Shown here: one piece after another, positions 1 through 9,094 of the stretch
Layout of the letters: each line of letters opens with the position of its first letter
Position numbering within the stretch: position 1 is the stretch's first letter
Assembly: GCA_028288485.1 (NCBI GenBank)
Contig: JAQBNO010000154.1
Span: forward strand, 1-64,000
DNA: 64,000 nucleotides
Direction: 5' to 3'
Source: Segetibacter sp.
Lineage (GTDB): Bacteria; Bacteroidota; Bacteroidia; Chitinophagales; Chitinophagaceae
Notes under the pieces: generated by a model
What the model saw: the letters and a program-made list of their open reading frames with translations, nothing else
The model's database searches: none
What the model was told of the DNA's origin: nothing
Translations under genes and position numbers: made by a program

Positions 1-100
1 TATATTTTCCCCGTAACACTCCGTCAATGTCGGTAAAAGCAATTTTTACTTTCCCTGCCGGATGATCTTTTACGTATTTAACAATTTCCTCTGTATTCAT
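1..100 (-). CDS. glutamine synthetase family protein, N-terminus only (runs off left edge)
   Basis: Reverse-strand reading from ATG at 100: MNTEEIVKYVKDHPAGKVKIAFTDIDGVLRGKY; the DIDGVLRGK motif is typical of glutamine synthetase N-termini. Confidence 0.75.
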   Translation of the reverse strand, partial: MNTEEIVKYVKDHPAGKVKIAFTDIDGVLRGKY

Positions 101-196
101 ATAATTGCTTTCACTAAAAATAAACACGTTCTAATAAATGTTACCAGCTTACAAATTGTTTTTCTTTCTTGTTCCAACATTCGTTCATGGTGGTTC

Positions 197-270
197 CCCA
201 GTTGTCCGAATGCATCCCTTTGGTGCAGTTGTCCGAATGCATCCCTTTGGTGATGTCACCCACTTATACG
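197..270 (+). repeat. interspersed repeat, long-insert variant, with internal 27-bp perfect tandem duplication
   Basis: cagttgtccgaatgcatccctttggtg at 199-225 and again at 226-252, then atgtcacccacttatac. Confidence 0.7.
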
Positions 271-710
271 CTATCTTTTCATGGCAGCTTTTAAATTCCG
301 TTTATAAATGGAGTGTTTTAGTAATAATTTTCAAGTTAAGCTGAAAAGCTTAAACCATGTTTTTTCATCGTCGAAGGAGTGAATGAAATATTTAAGAGTG
401 CGAAGCAAGAAAACCCCCAGCCCCTGAAAGGGCAACGTTATTAGTTGAGCGCGGAGGAGCTAAGTGTGCATAGCAACAGGGGTAAGAATGAGATTTTGGC
501 TGCCGAGGAGTCATGTATAACGGAGCACGTCCGGAGCTGTTAAGGCTGCAGCAACATGTGTTCTATAAACACGACAACCTTCGAGGGTGAAAAACCCTTA
601 ACTAAATGACATTGGCCCTTCAGGTCATACAAATTTTTGAATCAAACGACATTTGCCTTAGGGGATTTTAAAGCCGAAAAAATGAGCTGTCGATTTTTTT
701 GCTGCGGTAT

Positions 711-735
711 AAGTGTGCGACGCAACGAATGCTGC
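711..735 (-). repeat. interspersed intergenic repeat, core variant
   Basis: aagtgtgcgacgcaacgaatgctgc. Confidence 0.65.
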
Positions 736-814
736 ATCTAATGCTATCGCCGGTAACAAAAAAGGTCTTTACGCTCTTAGTAAAAGAGTATGATAGGTAG
801 CCGATTGTCGAGGG

Positions 815-2170
815 TCAGAAAATATACGCTTTCTTTCCAAATACCCTGAAGCATTGGTAACTTATGGCTATTATTAGAAAATAGATGGCGGCCAGTTTGA
901 AATTAAATATCATCATCGCGACAAATGAAATGCTGGCAATTACTAACGCCGTAACCGGGAAAACCGGGTACCATGGCACTTTAAAAGGGCGTGGCAGCAG
1001 TGGCTCTTTTTTTCGAAGTTGCAGTAATGAGATCATCGATACAATATACAACGTTAAGGCACCAAATACTGAGATGGTGATGATTTCGGCCGTTTTGCCG
1101 GTAAGTAATGCAACAATTCCAATAATCATATTCAACAGGAGCGCATTGGAAGGGGTTTGAAACTTCGGATGAATTTTACCGAGGAAAGCCGGGGCAAACC
1201 GTACTCTTCCAAATTCAAAGGTAGATCTGCCTGCAGCTAAAATAATTCCGTGAAAAGAGGCAACGAGCCCAAACAGCCCCACTGTAATGAGCAGGTGATA
1301 CATAAAATTGTTATTACCAACAATATGCCCTAAAGCCAATGGTAGCGGGGAATCGGAAGTAGCGCCGCCCGGCTGGTAAACAATTGCTTCCCATCCTGCA
1401 ACGCCGACGGAAGCGGAAAAGGTAAGGACGCAAAGGATCACCAGGGTAAGAATGGCCGAGCCAAAACCAAAAAGGATGGTTCGTTGAGGACGGACGGCTT
1501 CTTCAGCTACATTAGCCACACCTTCGATTGCCAGGAAAAACCAGATGGCAAAAGGAATGGCCGCAAAAGCTCCCTTCCAGCCGTGGGGAAGTGCGTTCTG
1601 TTGTAAGTTTTTGAACTCAAAGTGTGGCAGGGATATGCCGGCAAACAACAACAATTCTCCAACGGCTAAGATGGTTATCACCAGTTCGAATGTTGCTGCA
1701 GCTTTAACTCCGTATATATTTAATGCTGTGAAAACAATGTAGCTAAAAATGGCAATGGCCACTATTGGAATTTGGGGAAAAAATAAATTAAAATAAGCAC
1801 CGATGGCAAAAGCAATGGCAGGCGGGGCAAAGATGAATTCTATGTTTTGAGCCATGCCGGCAATAAAACCGACATGTTTCCCCATTGCCCGGTTTGCATA
1901 ATCAAATGCTCCACCAGCTTTAGGAATGGCACAGGCCAGTTCAGTATAGCTAAACGTGAAAGTTGCATACATGATAATGATGAAAAATGTAGCAGCAGCC
2001 AGGCCCAAAGTGCCACCCTTTTCCAATCCCAAGTTCCAGCCGAAATACATGCCTGATATAACATAGCCAACTCCCAAACCCCACAGCATAGCAGGGGTAA
2101 GTGTACGTTTCAGTTCATTTGCAGGAGGTAATGACAATAAAAAGAAATTTGCAGTTAAATATTGGTACAA
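815..2170 (-). CDS. eat: amino acid/ethanolamine permease (APC superfamily)
   Basis: 12-TM APC-type protein; EutP/Eat-like segments such as GYVISGMYFGWNLGLEKGG and SYTELACAIPKAGGAFDYANRAMG. Confidence 0.8.
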   Translation of the reverse strand: MYQYLTANFFLLSLPPANELKRTLTPAMLWGLGVGYVISGMYFGWNLGLEKGGTLGLAAATFFIIIMYATFTFSYTELACAIPKAGGAFDYANRAMGKHVGFIAGMAQNIEFIFAPPAIAFAIGAYFNLFFPQIPIVAIAIFSYIVFTALNIYGVKAAATFELVITILAVGELLLFAGISLPHFEFKNLQQNALPHGWKGAFAAIPFAIWFFLAIEGVANVAEEAVRPQRTILFGFGSAILTLVILCVLTFSASVGVAGWEAIVYQPGGATSDSPLPLALGHIVGNNNFMYHLLITVGLFGLVASFHGIILAAGRSTFEFGRVRFAPAFLGKIHPKFQTPSNALLLNMIIGIVALLTGKTAEIITISVFGALTLYIVSMISLLQLRKKEPLLPRPFKVPWYPVFPVTALVIASISFVAMMIFNFKLAAIYFLIIAISYQCFRVFGKKAYIF

Positions 2171-2284
2171 ATTAATTCTCCTCTAAAATAGGTGATTTAA
2201 TCTAAACCTTGTTCCTGTACTAACATTGCCCCTGGAACGACAAACCCTTCCCCGGAAAGCGGAAAGAAGTTTGAAATACAGGAG

Positions 2285-2325
2285 AGTGACATCACCAAAG
2301 TGATCCATTCGGACAACAATGTTCA
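2285..2325 (-). repeat. interspersed repeat, long-insert variant
   Basis: agtgacatcaccaaagtgatccattcggacaacaatgttca, reverse complement of the 197-270 type. Confidence 0.6.
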
Positions 2326-2364
2326 CTGTTTATTCAATGCCTGCAAACAAAAGAATAACAGGCG

Positions 2365-3123
2365 TTACTCCCTATAAAAATTTACCGCACTCCCCTGTGC
2401 CGTACAGGTAACAATGAGTTCATTAATGCAAACATGAGGGGGAAGTGTTGAACAATACCATGTGATATCTGCTATATCCCGGGCATGAAGAGGCGTGTAA
2501 CCCTCATACGCACGTTTAGCCTTATCCCCGTCGCCGTTAAAGCGGACAAGAGAAAATTCGGTATCTGCAGATCCGGGGTGAATAGCGGTGACTTTTATTT
2601 TATATGGAAGCAGGTCAATTCGCAACGACTTGCTGATGGCATCGACTGCAAATTTTGTAGCACAATACACATTTCCTTTTTCGTATACCTCTTTGCCGGC
2701 AACGGATCCAATATTTATAATGTGGCCCTGCTTTTTAGAGGTCATATAGGGAACTACTGCTTTCGTTACGTACAGCAATCCTTTTACATTAGTATCGATC
2801 ATCGTGTCCCAATCGTCAATACTTCCTTTTTCGAAAGTATCGCGGCCCAATGCAAGACCGGCATTGTTTACAAGTATATCGATATCTTTCCATTCAGCAG
2901 GCAAATCGTACAGGTTTTGACGCACCTCCTCTTTATGTTGTACGTTAAACACAAGACTTAGTATGCGTACAGAATATTTTTCCCTTAGTTCATCTGCAAA
3001 TGCATGAAGCCGGTCGGCACGACGGCCGGTAATAATACAATTCCAATGATTTGAAGCAAACTTTTCGGCGATGGCTTTTCCAAAACCAGAAGTTGCACCT
3101 GTGATCAATACAATTTTATGCAT
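2365..3123 (-). CDS. SDR family NAD(P)-dependent oxidoreductase (YdfG-like)
   Basis: VLITGATSGFGKAIAEKFA N-terminus, NNAGLALG, YCATKFAVDAISKSLR. Confidence 0.9.
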   Translation of the reverse strand: MHKIVLITGATSGFGKAIAEKFASNHWNCIITGRRADRLHAFADELREKYSVRILSLVFNVQHKEEVRQNLYDLPAEWKDIDILVNNAGLALGRDTFEKGSIDDWDTMIDTNVKGLLYVTKAVVPYMTSKKQGHIINIGSVAGKEVYEKGNVYCATKFAVDAISKSLRIDLLPYKIKVTAIHPGSADTEFSLVRFNGDGDKAKRAYEGYTPLHARDIADITWYCSTLPPHVCINELIVTCTAQGSAVNFYRE

Positions 3124-3279
3124 AGGCTGCGAAGTTAATAAGCAGGGGGCAAATGGAAAATTTGAAAATGGGGAGTAGAGAATTAGGAAGTGACTACTTA
3201 GAGTACTTAGAAATTAAGTAATTAGGAATTACGTACCGAACTCTTTAGTTTGATATTCCTGATTACGAATTACTCTTCG

Positions 3280-5916
3280 TTATCTTATTAATACAGCGGT
3301 TCCTTTCTTAACAATGTGATTGCCAAGGTAATCGGTGCCTTCTGCAATAAAAATGTAAGTACCCGACGGCTGTTCGGCCCCGTTAATAGTGCCATCCCAT
3401 CCCTGGCCTATTATACTCGTTCCATAAATCTTTTGACCCCACCGGTTAAATACCCTGAAGTAGTTGAGACTCTTGATTCCAACAGGAATGGGCCTTAAGA
3501 AATCGTTCCTCCCATCCCAGTTGGGTGTAAAGGCAGTTGGGATAAAAATATCAGGCGCCGTTTTAAATACTTTGACTTTTAATACATCCTCTGCAAAACA
3601 TCCCTCCGGTACACTCACCTTTACTTTATACACGAGTGAATCATAGGATGGTCCTACAACCACAACCGGGTTAGCGATGGAAGAATTATCCATTCCGGTT
3701 CCTGGTGTCCAGGAATAAAAGGTGCCTCCTGTTGCATTTAATTGGAGAGGCTGGTTGGCAACTATAGAAGTATCGTTACCGGCAAACGCTTTTACCTCGG
3801 GAATTACTGTAACAACTACGGTATCAGTAGTTGGCTTTGGGCAACCCATTGTGTCAAGAACAGTAAGAACGTAGTTCGTTGTCGACTTTGGTCCTGCAAC
3901 AGGCGTTAACGTGTTTACGCCGGAAAGAGAGTTGCCTGGTGTCCAGGTAAAATATGCTCCAACGATATTGCCTGTAAGCTGGGTGCGTTCTGCATAACAA
4001 ATGGTAACATCAGAACCGGCAGTTGCAATGGGGTAAGGCACAGGTTTTATGACAATAGTATCTTTCGCCTGGCACTTGCCGAGCTTTGCTGTTACTACAT
4101 AGGTAGTGGTTTTGTCAGGACGAGCTGCCGGGTTTTTAATATCAGCACTTGTAAGTAATCCGTCTGCCGGTGTCCATTGCCATTGAAGTCCATCGCTTTT
4201 CGGCTGTAAAACAATTATGTCTGTACTACAAATGCTAGTGTCAGCACCGAGATCAACGGTTATAAAATCGAGTACATTTACTTTTATAGAATCTTTGTTT
4301 TCACACCCAATTCCGTCGGAAAGTGTTACTACATAGGTGGTAGTATCTTTGGGAAAAACAACCGGGTTTGGAGAATTTGGATTAATGATATTAATTGCAG
4401 GTGTCCAGGTAAAAGTTCCGGTTCCTTGCGCTCGTAAAGGCAAAGTATCAACGCTGCAGATGAGGGTATCTTTAAATGGAAGAGTTATTGTGGGAGCAGT
4501 GGTAACACTAACCGGGGTAGTAATTGAATCGACACAGCCTTTACTGCTGGTTACGATCAACCTGGCATTCCTGATTCCTGCATCGGGGTATTTATAGGTG
4601 GGATTTTTAATCGCGGAAACGTCGGATGTAGTGGAAGGTTCTCCGAAGTCCCATCTCCAACTTTCAATTACACCATAATTTGTCGTGCTTTTGTCGGTAA
4701 AAGTAAAAGGTGTTTTAAAGCAACTGCCTTTAATGTCAAAAGCAGGTTTAAACCCCGGGTAAACGCCTACTCTTGTTGAGGCTGTATCAATACATCCACC
4801 AGCGCCAATAACAGTAAGTTTAACTGTATAAACGCCAGTGTCGGCATACCTGAAAACGGGAGCAGCCTGGCTCGAAGTGTCACTTGTTGCTGTGTTTACC
4901 CCAAAGTCCCACGAGTAGCTGCGTATGGTTGAAGAAGTGTTGAGGTTACTGAAATTTACAGCGAAATCATTGCACCATGCTCCCGATGCAGGAATGGGTT
5001 CGGCAGCAGCATAATCGCAATCACCAATTTCAAGAATAAAATCCTTCCGGTGTTGGTTAATAATTTTCCCGTTTCTCCACTCATTTACACAAACGTTAAT
5101 CACATAGCGGCCCCGGTCAGGGGCTCTTCCTGTAATTTTACCGGTAGCAGGATTAATAGTGACTGCTTCTCCTAATGGCCGTTCCCCGGTAAAAGGTAGT
5201 TTATAGGGTAATGAAGTTAAGGTTAAGGTCGTGGGTGGTCCTCCCTGCGCATTACCTGGATTAGGATTGGTCGAGGTTCCCCCGGCGTAAGCATTACAAA
5301 ATGAATAACTTAAAGAATCTCCGTCTGCATCTGATGCGCCAAAATCGAGAACAAAGGTTTTATTTTCGCAGACAAGTGCTGCGTCTTTTGGAGCAAACTG
5401 AGGGCTGTTATTATGACCTGCCGGCAACACAGCAGTGCCTGGTATTTTAGTAGCGTATGTGCCACCAATGCTTGAGTTTATGCCAATGTTGCTGATAAAG
5501 TCGGGCCTGCAACATCTTATCCAGGTTAATGTATACCCGGCAGCGGTATTGGGCAATTCTACTGTTTCTGTAAAAATTCCTATTTGGAAGCATACCTCCG
5601 GAGCAGAGATTAAGCACGGAATGGTGTCGGTGTTCAAGTCAATTCTGCCCACAGGATATTGTAATAAAAGCTTAAGGGGCCTTTGTAAAGACGAATTGTT
5701 ATTATTATAGATACCAATCACTACGCTTTCTGTTTCCAATGTCTGCCCCGAGGAATGACAGTCTCTAAACAACCGCATCGAGATCTTGTACTTGCTCGAA
5801 TTTGCAGCAGCACCGGGTCCCATGTATTCATAAAATAATTCACCTCCAGCAATGTGGTTTGCAAAACCTGATATAAAAAATAGAAGAGAAACTATTAAGA
5901 TTAAAAATTTTTTCAT
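3280..5916 (-). CDS. PKD-domain protein with gliding motility-associated C-terminal domain (T9SS type B sorting domain)
   Basis: Signal peptide, PKD-like YSWDFG repeats, C-terminus IPTAFTPNWDGRNDFLRP...VFNRWGQKIY...GWDGT...PSGTYIF. Confidence 0.9.
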   Translation of the reverse strand: MKKFLILIVSLLFFISGFANHIAGGELFYEYMGPGAAANSSKYKISMRLFRDCHSSGQTLETESVVIGIYNNNNSSLQRPLKLLLQYPVGRIDLNTDTIPCLISAPEVCFQIGIFTETVELPNTAAGYTLTWIRCCRPDFISNIGINSSIGGTYATKIPGTAVLPAGHNNSPQFAPKDAALVCENKTFVLDFGASDADGDSLSYSFCNAYAGGTSTNPNPGNAQGGPPTTLTLTSLPYKLPFTGERPLGEAVTINPATGKITGRAPDRGRYVINVCVNEWRNGKIINQHRKDFILEIGDCDYAAAEPIPASGAWCNDFAVNFSNLNTSSTIRSYSWDFGVNTATSDTSSQAAPVFRYADTGVYTVKLTVIGAGGCIDTASTRVGVYPGFKPAFDIKGSCFKTPFTFTDKSTTNYGVIESWRWDFGEPSTTSDVSAIKNPTYKYPDAGIRNARLIVTSSKGCVDSITTPVSVTTAPTITLPFKDTLICSVDTLPLRAQGTGTFTWTPAINIINPNSPNPVVFPKDTTTYVVTLSDGIGCENKDSIKVNVLDFITVDLGADTSICSTDIIVLQPKSDGLQWQWTPADGLLTSADIKNPAARPDKTTTYVVTAKLGKCQAKDTIVIKPVPYPIATAGSDVTICYAERTQLTGNIVGAYFTWTPGNSLSGVNTLTPVAGPKSTTNYVLTVLDTMGCPKPTTDTVVVTVIPEVKAFAGNDTSIVANQPLQLNATGGTFYSWTPGTGMDNSSIANPVVVVGPSYDSLVYKVKVSVPEGCFAEDVLKVKVFKTAPDIFIPTAFTPNWDGRNDFLRPIPVGIKSLNYFRVFNRWGQKIYGTSIIGQGWDGTINGAEQPSGTYIFIAEGTDYLGNHIVKKGTAVLIR

Positions 5917-6212
5917 GGAACGAATACTATTCTAAAGCTAAACGGCACCTGTAAAAGCAGTAAAAGTTACTCTTTTACTCAATGAAGGGTGAAAGTACAA
6001 AAGGAAACGCTGCCAGAATGAGCCCTTACAATTTTTATTAAAGAAGGCAGTCTTTATCGCTTAATCGTTTTTTCTTTAGTGGCACGAAATCAGTAACAAT
6101 TTACTTCATGAAAAATAGAGAGCCAATGGTTTTTTTTATGAAAAACAAGGCCTTTAAGCATTATATCAGACAGTAAAAGGGGGCTTTTTGTTGCCTTCCC
6201 TGGAAAAAATAT

Positions 6213-6260
6213 CAACATCATTGTCGGGACGGAACCTTTTGGTGATGTCACTTGTACCGC
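6213..6260 (+). repeat. interspersed repeat, long-insert variant
   Basis: catcattgtcgggacggaaccttttggtgatgtcacttgtaccgcaaatctt; same trailing sequence as 52466 copy. Confidence 0.65.
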
Positions 6261-6349
6261 AAATCTTTATTGAACTGTTTTTAAAGTTGTTGTTTTTGAG
6301 AATTACAATATTCATTCATTCATTCATATCGGTTATTATGCAGGTTTTT

Positions 6350-7150
6350 TTATTCGGCTGACTTTATGAATTGCATGAGATATTTGTTAAGCTCCCCCGG
6401 CGCTTCTATCATACTCATATGACCTATGCCGTTCATTAAATGTATATGAGACACCTTCGGCACATGCACCTGGTTCAAAAGATCTTTTAATGGAGCCGCT
6501 ACATCTTCTGATCCAATGATAAACAAAACAGGAACTTTAGTTTTTTTCAGCTCCAGTGTTCTTTCGGGGCGGTTCATCATTGCCGTATAATATTGTATCA
6601 ATGCTTCCTTTGTAAAATTTTTCCCCTGTTCAATTAAGGCTTCAATCTTTTCGGGGTGTTGCTTTTTGAAGTTGTCGGAAAAAAGGTTGGGGGTAGAGTT
6701 TTTTAAAAAGGGATAAGTTCCGTACTTTTCTATTAAGGAAATACCTTTTTTTCTTGCTGATTTTTTTTCTTCATTATCTGCAGATGCAGTGGAATGTATA
6801 AAACCCCAGCCTTTTAAACTATCGCCGTACTTTTCGGCAAAAGCGAGTGTAACATATCCTCCCATGCTATGACCTAACAGTATACATTCTGCAACACGTT
6901 CATGATCAATTAGAGCTTTAATGCAATCTGCATAGTCCTCCATACCTACCTCTGGTTTTTGCAACATTGGTGATTTGCCACTCCCTGGCAGGTCGGGAAG
7001 TATAAGCAGGCAATGCTCCTGTAAAAAGCTGACCTGTTCGTTCCAGATGGTACTGTCTTCCGCGAAACCGTGTAAGAGTACAACAGGCTGGCCTTTTCCA
7101 TATACCTGATACGATATATCTACATCCTGGTATTTAAATTTATTTTCCAT
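6350..7150 (-). CDS. alpha/beta hydrolase
   Basis: HGFAEDSTIW, LLGHSMGGYVTLAFAEKY, GIGHMSMIEAP; start chosen at MENKFKYQD (7150), since the ORF-track extension to 7210 reads through a repeat copy. Confidence 0.9.
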   Translation of the reverse strand: MENKFKYQDVDISYQVYGKGQPVVLLHGFAEDSTIWNEQVSFLQEHCLLILPDLPGSGKSPMLQKPEVGMEDYADCIKALIDHERVAECILLGHSMGGYVTLAFAEKYGDSLKGWGFIHSTASADNEEKKSARKKGISLIEKYGTYPFLKNSTPNLFSDNFKKQHPEKIEALIEQGKNFTKEALIQYYTAMMNRPERTLELKKTKVPVLFIIGSEDVAAPLKDLLNQVHVPKVSHIHLMNGIGHMSMIEAPGELNKYLMQFIKSAE

Positions 7151-7191
7151 AGTGCTATAACCACCTCCGATTTGCTGCGTAAAGACTTTAC

Positions 7192-7216
7192 TAGTACAAG
7201 TGAGTGACACAACGAT
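7192..7216 (-). repeat. interspersed intergenic repeat, core variant
   Basis: tagtacaagtgagtgacacaacgatg. Confidence 0.7.
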
Positions 7217-7281
7217 GATGCTACGGGGTATGAAAGTCGGCTCCCAAGAACATAGGTTACTTAAGGCAGGGCGCGCAAACC

Positions 7282-8874
7282 TTATATTTTCGAACCAACA
7301 AATCGCTTTTTTAAAATCATAATAAAATGGTACAAAAATAAGACTGACATCAAAAATAGAGCAAGGCCGAAAATATAAGCCCCGTTACGCACAAAGAAAG
7401 TTTCGCCGGTAACAGGCGGAATGGTGTATTTAATGGCGGCAGGGGCATCCCAGGGGCGGGTTTCAACAATATCGCCATTGCTGTTTATTACTGCCGAAAT
7501 GCCCGTATTGGCACTTCGTGCTATCCACTTCCGGGTTTCAAGAGCTCTTAGTCTTGCATAGTTCAGGTGTTGGCGGTGCCCCGGTGTATTCGCCCACCAA
7601 CCGTCATTTGTCATAATGGTAAGCAGGTTAGCTCCCTTTTTTATATAACTGGTAATATATTCACCATAAATACTTTCGTAGCAAATGATGGGAGCGGTGA
7701 TATAAGGATTGCCTTCAACTTTAAAAGCAACAGCTTCCTTATCGTGACCATAACCCCCTGCAGTTCCACCGAATTTTTCAAATATTGCACCGAGCCAAAG
7801 AAGGAAATCTGGTAAGGTTTCAACGCCGGGAACCAGTTTGCTCTTATTGTAAAACTGTATCGGCTGATTTGCCTTTATAGCGACTGCGGCATTAAAGGCA
7901 TCGTAATAAGTGCCATCAACCTGATTTTTCCTGGCCGTTTTGGTAGCTTTTTCGGTTCCATAATTTTTAAAGGTCTCGATGCCGGTTTGAAGTGTAATGG
8001 TGGGGTGCCGGTTTACGAAATCGAATACAGGCTGGTATTGCAGGTACTGTTGTACCTGGTCCTGCCAAACGGGAACAGGCAGAGCAGTTTCGGGCCAAAG
8101 TACCAGTCTTGTGTTTGAGTCAATGTACTGTTCCGATAAGGTGATCAGCTTTTGAATTTGTCCCCCCGTTGATGCCACATCAAACTTTTCGCTGTAGGGA
8201 TCGATATTAGGTTGAACGATAACTACATTAGGGTTGCCAGCGTTGCTTATATCGTTACCGTTAGTTGCCGGGTGAAGCCAATAAGAAATAGCGGCAGGTA
8301 CTGCCAGGATAACGATTGCTGTAATTATTGATACCGCTTTAGCTGAAGTTTTACTGTTTTTTACCGATAGGAAAAGTGTTACGTTGGCCAGCAGAACCCA
8401 TAAACTGCCCCCCGATGTGCCAGTATATTCGTACCATTGAACCCAATCGGGGTGTGTGGCGAATGCATTCCCAAGGGTTAACCACGGCCAGCTTAGTTGC
8501 CAGTTAAGGTGAATAAATTCAAAGCTTAACCAGAAAACGATAAAGGCAAGTAAACCGGTTTTTATGCCGTATTTGGTTTTAAAGATGTGAAAGCCCCACA
8601 ACGGAATTACCATGAAAAAACTGTTGCCAATGACTGCTCCGACTGCCCCTGCAGCAGTTGCATTCCATATCCACCAGGTTGTTCCGGCGTTCCAGGTAAA
8701 CATGGCGAGTAACGCAAACAAGAAAAAACGAATCCTGTTTTGCTCCTGGTCGGCAATCCATAATAACGGAACCCAGGCAACAAAAATAAGAAACGTGAAA
8801 GCAGAGTCGGGCCACGCAAACACCAGCAAAAGACCCGACATGATGCTGAACAGCAGGGAAGAATATTTTTTCAA
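7282..8874 (-). CDS. lnt: apolipoprotein N-acyltransferase
   Basis: Multi-TM N-terminus, nitrilase-like domain: VIVQPNIDP, LVLWPETALP, PIICYESIYGEY, MTNDGWW...QHLNYARLRALETRKWIARSANTGISAVI. Confidence 0.95.
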   Translation of the reverse strand: MKKYSSLLFSIMSGLLLVFAWPDSAFTFLIFVAWVPLLWIADQEQNRIRFFLFALLAMFTWNAGTTWWIWNATAAGAVGAVIGNSFFMVIPLWGFHIFKTKYGIKTGLLAFIVFWLSFEFIHLNWQLSWPWLTLGNAFATHPDWVQWYEYTGTSGGSLWVLLANVTLFLSVKNSKTSAKAVSIITAIVILAVPAAISYWLHPATNGNDISNAGNPNVVIVQPNIDPYSEKFDVASTGGQIQKLITLSEQYIDSNTRLVLWPETALPVPVWQDQVQQYLQYQPVFDFVNRHPTITLQTGIETFKNYGTEKATKTARKNQVDGTYYDAFNAAVAIKANQPIQFYNKSKLVPGVETLPDFLLWLGAIFEKFGGTAGGYGHDKEAVAFKVEGNPYITAPIICYESIYGEYITSYIKKGANLLTIMTNDGWWANTPGHRQHLNYARLRALETRKWIARSANTGISAVINSNGDIVETRPWDAPAAIKYTIPPVTGETFFVRNGAYIFGLALFLMSVLFLYHFIMILKKRFVGSKI

Positions 8875-9059
8875 CTGAAATTTTTAGATACTGCGGGCAA
8901 GTTAGTAAACAAGTTGGAAATACAAGTTACCAGTTGCAGGTAGCAAGTTGCCGGTTACAAGTTTTAACGTTGTTCCCCGGAAACTAGTAACTGCTAACAG
9001 GAAACTCACACTTATTTTCCCTTAACTCGTAACTGGTACCGGGTAACTTTGATTTTTTT

Positions 9060-9091
9060 TTTGCCTCGAATATTTCCTGCCTCTATCTTTG
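9060..9091 (+). promoter_or_regulatory. Bacteroidota-type promoter (TTTG-N20-TATCTTTG) of guaB
   Basis: tttgcctcgaatatttcctgcctctatctttg, ending 3 nt before ATG. Confidence 0.6.
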
Positions 9092-9094
9092 CAC

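Noticed and set aside
138-344. ORFs with VRMHPFG repeats
   Set aside because: They translate the 27-bp intergenic tandem duplication; no homology or promoter.
2485-2961. 158-aa + strand ORF inside the SDR gene
   Set aside because: Antisense shadow of a well-supported CDS.
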